Positions 59,475 through 64,000 of a stretch of 64,000 nt of DNA are shown in pieces. Where the stretch lies: positions 1 to 64,000 of the forward strand of contig JAUEDM010000005.1 in assembly GCA_033439685.1 (NCBI GenBank), read 5' to 3'. The DNA is from Apodospora peruviana (taxonomy: Eukaryota; Ascomycota; Sordariomycetes; Sordariales; Lasiosphaeriaceae). Every line of letters starts with the position of its first letter. Positions within the stretch are counted from its first letter, which is position 1. Under the pieces are notes generated by a model. It was not told where the DNA came from. It searched no databases and worked only from the letters and a program-made list of their open reading frames with translations. A program made the position numbers and the translations under genes.

Positions 59475-59906
59475 CTATTCAAATTGTTTGATGAGATCAT
59501 CGTCGTCCACTTCGTTTGGCTGCAAGGCAATGGGAGAGGCCATTATTATACGCGTGAGGAACCGGAGCTTGGGTGATATGCAAAACGGTTTCCTCAAGTA
59601 CGCGTAAAGATATCTGTGATCCGACAAAGTCCCAGGGCCGCCAGCCGTAAGCGTTATCCGAATACGCCCACACCCGCACGGGATCTCCGTGCGTAAATGC
59701 CGGTCGTCCCGGTTCGGCAGCGGGCTCACCGGGGTTTGGATAATGGTTTTCTCATCCATCGTGAAGTCTTGTTCCACTTCAGCGGCCGCGGGACCATTGT
59801 CGGATGCCGGGGATGATGTCTTCGAGAAGCATCCAAATGAGGAGGGGGCGGGACCGGAATGGTAATCTGCCAAGCGCAGCGGCAGTGGAGTCGCCGATGA
59901 TAACAC
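59475..59906 (-). CDS. Uncharacterised ORF, 143 codons or fewer
   Basis: The open frame ends in an acidic tail (QPNEVDDDDLIKQFE). A likelier start is the internal ATG at 59760 (MDEKTIIQTPVSPLPN), giving 95 residues. A second frame over 59497-59679 on the same strand (DPVRVWAYSDNAYGWRPW) also looks protein-like, so the true exon structure may differ. It is divergent from the dienelactone hydrolase gene. No family was recognised. Confidence 0.3.
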   Translation of the reverse strand: MLSSATPLPLRLADYHSGPAPSSFGCFSKTSSPASDNGPAAAEVEQDFTMDEKTIIQTPVSPLPNRDDRHLRTEIPCGCGRIRITLTAGGPGTLSDHRYLYAYLRKPFCISPKLRFLTRIIMASPIALQPNEVDDDDLIKQFE

Positions 59907-60130
59907 ACAGAGCAGGAGTTACGGGGTAACCGTGCACTCGGATTCGGGAAAGTACAAGACGGGTGTCTGATCCTCACTTCCTCTTTCCATCTTAACAAGA
60001 CATTGTCAATACCTTCATCTCTTTCTCTCATCGCGACTTTTCTCTTCAAGCGAGCAGCTTTCACGTTCACTGCCTCTATCTTACCCCGCCATACCCCACC
60101 TTCCCGGCAATCTCCCCCGGCGTCGTCATC

Positions 60131-60942
60131 ATGGCTTCCAACCCTCCGGCAAGATGCTGCACCGTCGGCGTCAAGCACGACGGAACACCGACCGGCAAGA
60201 CGATTCAGATCGCCGGCAAGTATGAGGGCTACCTCGCCACCCCGCCGGCCGACAAGGCGCACAAGGACGTCGGCCTGCTGTTCATCCCGGACGTCATCGG
60301 CATCTGGCAGAACAGCAAGCTGATGGCCGACCAGTTTGCCGCCAACGGATATCTGACCCTGATTGTCGACGTCTTCAATGGCGACGCCCTCACCCTCAAC
60401 CGTCCCGAAGACTTCGACTTCATGAAATGGCTCACAAAGGGCTCGGACGGCAATAACCCGCATACCTTCGAAGCCGTCGACCCCATCGTCGTGGCTGCCA
60501 TCAAGACCCTCAAGGAGGAATACGGCGTCAAGAAGCTCGGTGCGCTTGGTTACTGCTTTGGTGCCAAGGTGAGTGATCCCAACCCCTTTTTACAAACTTC
60601 ATTAGCTAACCTTATTTTCAGTACGTCTGCCGCCACTACGCGGACGGCATCCAAGTCGGCTACATCGCTCACCCCTCGTTCGTCGAGGAGGACGAGCTCA
60701 AGGGCTTCAAGGCGCCGCTGTCCATCGCAGCCGCCGAGACCGACGACATCTTCCCCGCCGCGAAGCGCCACAAGTCCGAGGAGATCCTCAAGGAAGGCGG
60801 CAACCCGTACCAGATCAATCTGTACTCCGGCGTCGTCCACGGCTTCTCCGTACGGTGCGATCCGTCCAAGAAGGTGGAAGCGTTTGCCAAGGAGCAGGCC
60901 TTCCTGCAGGCCGTGACGTGGTTTGATTATCACCTCTTGTGA
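60131..60942 (+). CDS. Dienelactone hydrolase family protein, 252 aa
   Basis: An alpha/beta hydrolase of the carboxymethylenebutenolidase type, probably cytosolic. Exons are 60131-60568 and 60622-60942, both phase 0. The start MASNPPARCC is the first ATG. The nucleophile cysteine lies in the elbow GYCFGAK that spans the splice, the acid is in AAETDDIFP, and the histidine is in VVHGFSVRCD, so the Cys-Asp-His triad is complete. LLFIPDVIGIWQNSKLMADQ near residue 50 is typical of fungal members. Length fits the family (about 250). The natural substrate of these fungal proteins is mostly unknown. Confidence 0.92.
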
Positions 60943-63900
60943 CTGCAGGGACGGGATGGCGGCGCGAGATTGTAGGCTACTAGTCTGGGAAGGGGTGTTC
61001 TTACTGTTCTGTGCCGGCCATCGCACAAGTGGAGGGACCAAGTGCGAAGGTGCTGTATTTTAGTCGATATCAACACGGTCCGTCTCTACTCTCTAAAAAT
61101 AACTCGGTATGCGCAAAGATATCGTTGGAATGCTCAAGTAACCAAAGGAAATGCAGAAGTACAGCATCTCCAAAGCTACAGGTAGTCCATTGGATGATAC
61201 TGCTTTAAAGATGTCCGGTCCTACAAGGAATTTGGTACGTGTTCGTTTGACATTCAGACCGGAGAAAATACATCTTTTCTCTTACATCTCGTCCTGTCGT
61301 GTACAAATACCGGAGAGGCTGAGTGTAGATCCAAGGGTTGACCAAGATATGCAAAGATCCCCCATTCCCCTTGACACCTTCGTGAGTCGCAGAAACTTAC
61401 CTCACCTACCTATTACTCAATGGTCATGGTAACTACTAAATATGAGGGTAATCATGTACAACGGAAGGTCATGCTAAGGCTAGCGGACGTTAGTGTCAGT
61501 CAAAGGAGCTATCGTATGTGGCTCAAAGGGACTAAAGTCTAAAAGTCCCTCGGACATGAAATCAAAACGTCTTCGGAAACTTATTTCGACCACGGTCCAT
61601 AACAGGTAGGTGCTCCTTAAGGATTCTAGTCTCCAGCATCAGGTCCATGGCCAGATATTCCCTCACTTATTCCTGGAATAGTTCGTTGTTAACAGCGGCA
61701 GCTCTACAATCTGACTGCCTCACGCGCCAGATAAGGACATTGTGAGGGTAATATTTATGATTTCAGTTCATGATAAATAACCGCGTTGCAATGTCTGACT
61801 GACCCTAACTAGTGATTACTTACTATACGTTGTCTTTGAGCGCATTACTCTCTAACATTTGAATTTCTGATCAGACAGGTTGCTTCCTCACAATATAACT
61901 CATATTCGAGGTTTCTTCACATGATTATACCCGTGAGATTTTAGTATCTAGCTTCATGGATAAAGAAATTCGGTTTGCTTCGGGAGGCTGATGTCAAATC
62001 GCAAACTCCTCAACTTGGAGATCCAACCCAGTTCATGAATAACATAACAGACCTTATTCATGGCGTTAAAGGTGCAAAATACCGTAATATGTAGAACGAC
62101 GGCTGCCATGACCATAGAGACTTACTTTGCTCTTAACGTCAGGCTATTCTTTTAGCCAACAGCAGATGATTGAAGTTGAGCAAGTTTTCATACAAGAAAT
62201 ACATATGAGGCGCGACGTAGATGTCCTGTTGATATACATCTGTCAAAACGGGCTGGGTTTATCATGTAACTTAACACGGACAGCTATATTCAAAACCATC
62301 GCGCACAGCCTCACAGTATCACTGATCTGCATATAACAGTAGATCTGTACCTTGAAATGGGATACATGGCTCCAGAGGAGATATCTTGTTGAAAGAGTAA
62401 GAGAATTGCTATTCTGAGGTGATCTTGGTGAATCGGAGCATTATCTGCCCGGCCGGCAGATGCTGATCGATTACGCGACTGACGAGGTAGCATTGCAGAG
62501 CAAACAGACCGCGGAACCATTGGCACAAAATCCCTTGGCCATGTCCAAGCTGAATGCAGGGACCGAGATTTGAAGCAGCCAAGCATGCAATGGACATACA
62601 TATCCATTTTCTTGCTCAGAGAAAGTTAGAGTCACTTTGAAGTCGAAAGCTTCATGAGATGTGAAAACCGAGTAGCTAGGTGGAAAGGATAAAATCAAGG
62701 CGATGAATCATGGCTGTGTTCTCAATTGTGCCGCGTGCGATGAGTCGATGACCAATGAACGTGCGGTTGGACGCAGTAATTACGCGCAAAGATAAGACCT
62801 TGGTTCTCTTTATCATTGACGATGCAAACTGACACTAGGAGCTCACGTGAGCAAAAATGGTGATAGCTTCAATTTACGTATTACTCAAGTAAGCGGGTGG
62901 CTTGCTACTAGTATCCATTTTGGTTGTTCAAAGTTCAGACTGAGATCCACACCTTTTTGGGTACCGTGGCCGGTATGTTACTTTTGGGTGGGGAATGAAG
63001 TACTGTGGGAAGGGATGTGCGGCGGTCTGTTATCTATAGTGATGACCAAAGAACTTAGTATATTTGTTGGCTGCTTATCTTACTTTCGTAGTGCAAAAGA
63101 GGTAATATTCTCCCCGTACTTTCTATCTGGATGCGGCTAACGTAAATGATGCCTGGTTTGTATCTCAAATCAATCTCACCCTGCCAAGTGGTTATTCCCG
63201 TCGACGACGTTTGGCAGTTGAAAGAAGAAAACAAATGCCAAGTCGAGCTAGCTTGCTTGGCTGAAGCTTGGTGAAGCTTGTGTCATCAACAAGCCCAAAA
63301 TTAGCACGTTCGATGGGAAACAACACATGGCGGAATTGCAATCGCTTCTAAGTGGCTGTGCAGAAGGGCCCAATCATGAGCTTCATCTAGAAGATAAGCA
63401 ATCAACTGGGGGCATGCGGGGAATGCCAAGTGGCGGGCCAAGTGGTTATTCCCGAATCCAGACCATTTTCTCTTTTCCTTGGCCGAGCCTGTGAGCACAT
63501 CGTTCGAGAAGACTTCTAGCTCCAGGGCGCGACGACGGGAGAGTTGCTGTCAGCCGTCAGCGTGTTCGACATTTTGCGCAATGTGCTGAAGTTGGGACGG
63601 TCAATCACTCCCGTCTGCACTGCACTGCCTCCCCCAGAGTAACGGTTGCTTCAAGTTCCCATCGACCATTCCAACCCGTCCCCCGGCCCCATGCGGGTTC
63701 TGCGTCCCGTTGCACCTCCCCCCAGCTTTCCAACGGGCAGATGAGCGGCCCTCTGATGATGCCGTCTCCCGCAAATCACCTTGGTACCTCGGTACCCTAC
63801 ACATCCATTATTTGCCCAGAGGCACAGCAATCATCTGTTTGCGACAAATCCCGCACCATTTGCTGGTCTGGACACCGAGTGTCGTTCCCAGACGACGCAC

Positions 63901-64000
63901 GAGTTGTATCCATGCGTACTCCGATCCATGCATGCTTATCATCCACTATGAGGGAACACGCCCACGATTGTTAGCCCCCCTGCCCAGAAACCGACGGAAG
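60943..64000. other. Three-kilobase region without a recognisable gene
   Basis: The left third holds the 3' end of the hydrolase. From about 61400 to 63100 the DNA is AT-rich with many stops in all frames. Open frames here (for example near 62847-63140) have no domain and unlike codon use. The right end (about 63600-64000) is GC-richer and may be a promoter of a gene beyond the window. An 18-base direct repeat is listed separately. No transposase, integrase or tRNA was seen. Confidence 0.5.
63183..63454. repeat. 18-base direct repeat, two copies 254 bases apart
   Basis: GCCAAGTGGTTATTCCCG occurs at 63183-63200 and again, unchanged, at 63437-63454. The sequence between is not repeated. The copies could flank a small insertion or be promoter elements; the sequence does not decide. 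Confidence 0.85.

Noticed and set aside
59726..60463. Minus-strand open frame of 245 codons
   Set aside because: Most of it is antisense to the first exon of the dienelactone hydrolase, which has a complete catalytic triad.
1..64000. CRISPR arrays, insertion sequences, or prokaryotic operon signals
   Set aside because: The DNA is fungal with spliced genes. No spaced identical repeats of that kind and no transposase were seen.

Overview
The window is nuclear DNA of a filamentous ascomycete (Pezizomycotina, most likely Sordariomycetes). Genes carry short GT-AG introns of about 50 to 120 bases, use a Zn2Cys6 regulator, and include families confined to or typical of these fungi, such as a SidC/NPS2-type ferrichrome synthetase, a CrmA-type isocyanide synthase and a TAPT1/Emp65 protein. 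I cannot name the species. All exon structures were worked out by eye from splice sites and reading frame.

Layout. 1-6.2 kb: the tail of an unknown gene, then a divergent pair of sugar transporter (-) and GH51 alpha-L-arabinofuranosidase (+), then an aldo-keto reductase. 6.8-24.3 kb: a candidate secondary-metabolite cluster with a DHA2-type MFS exporter, a stand-alone thioester reductase divergent from a short-chain dehydrogenase, a large isocyanide synthase fused to adenylation, carrier and BAHD-like transferase domains (CrmA-like), and a cytochrome P450. 25.0-43.6 kb: a ferrichrome-type siderophore cluster with a 4,937-residue NRPS (SidC/NPS2-like) and L-ornithine N5-monooxygenase (SidA-like), both on the minus strand. 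43.6-50.1 kb: a 3.2 kb intergenic region with three exact matches to the GATA-factor site ATCWGATAA, a single-pass membrane protein, and a Zn2Cys6 transcription factor. 50.5-61 kb: mostly housekeeping genes (two-domain ABM-like protein, WW/FF splicing factor, TAPT1/Emp65 membrane protein, GNAT acetyltransferase, dienelactone hydrolase). 61-64 kb: no gene seen.

How the genes work together. SidA makes N5-hydroxyornithine and the NRPS assembles it with small amino acids into an intracellular ferrichrome-type iron chelator. The GATA sites upstream of sidA suggest SREA-type iron repression. Next to it, the CrmA-like enzyme should convert an amino acid to an isocyanide, activate its carboxylate on its own A and T domains, and hand it to an acceptor with its C-terminal transferase. 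The reductase, SDR, P450 and exporter are plausible tailoring and transport partners. In Aspergillus fumigatus such isocyanides are tied to copper limitation, so the window may be a combined copper and iron chelator locus. That link, and the release route through a stand-alone reductase, are the most interesting ideas here.
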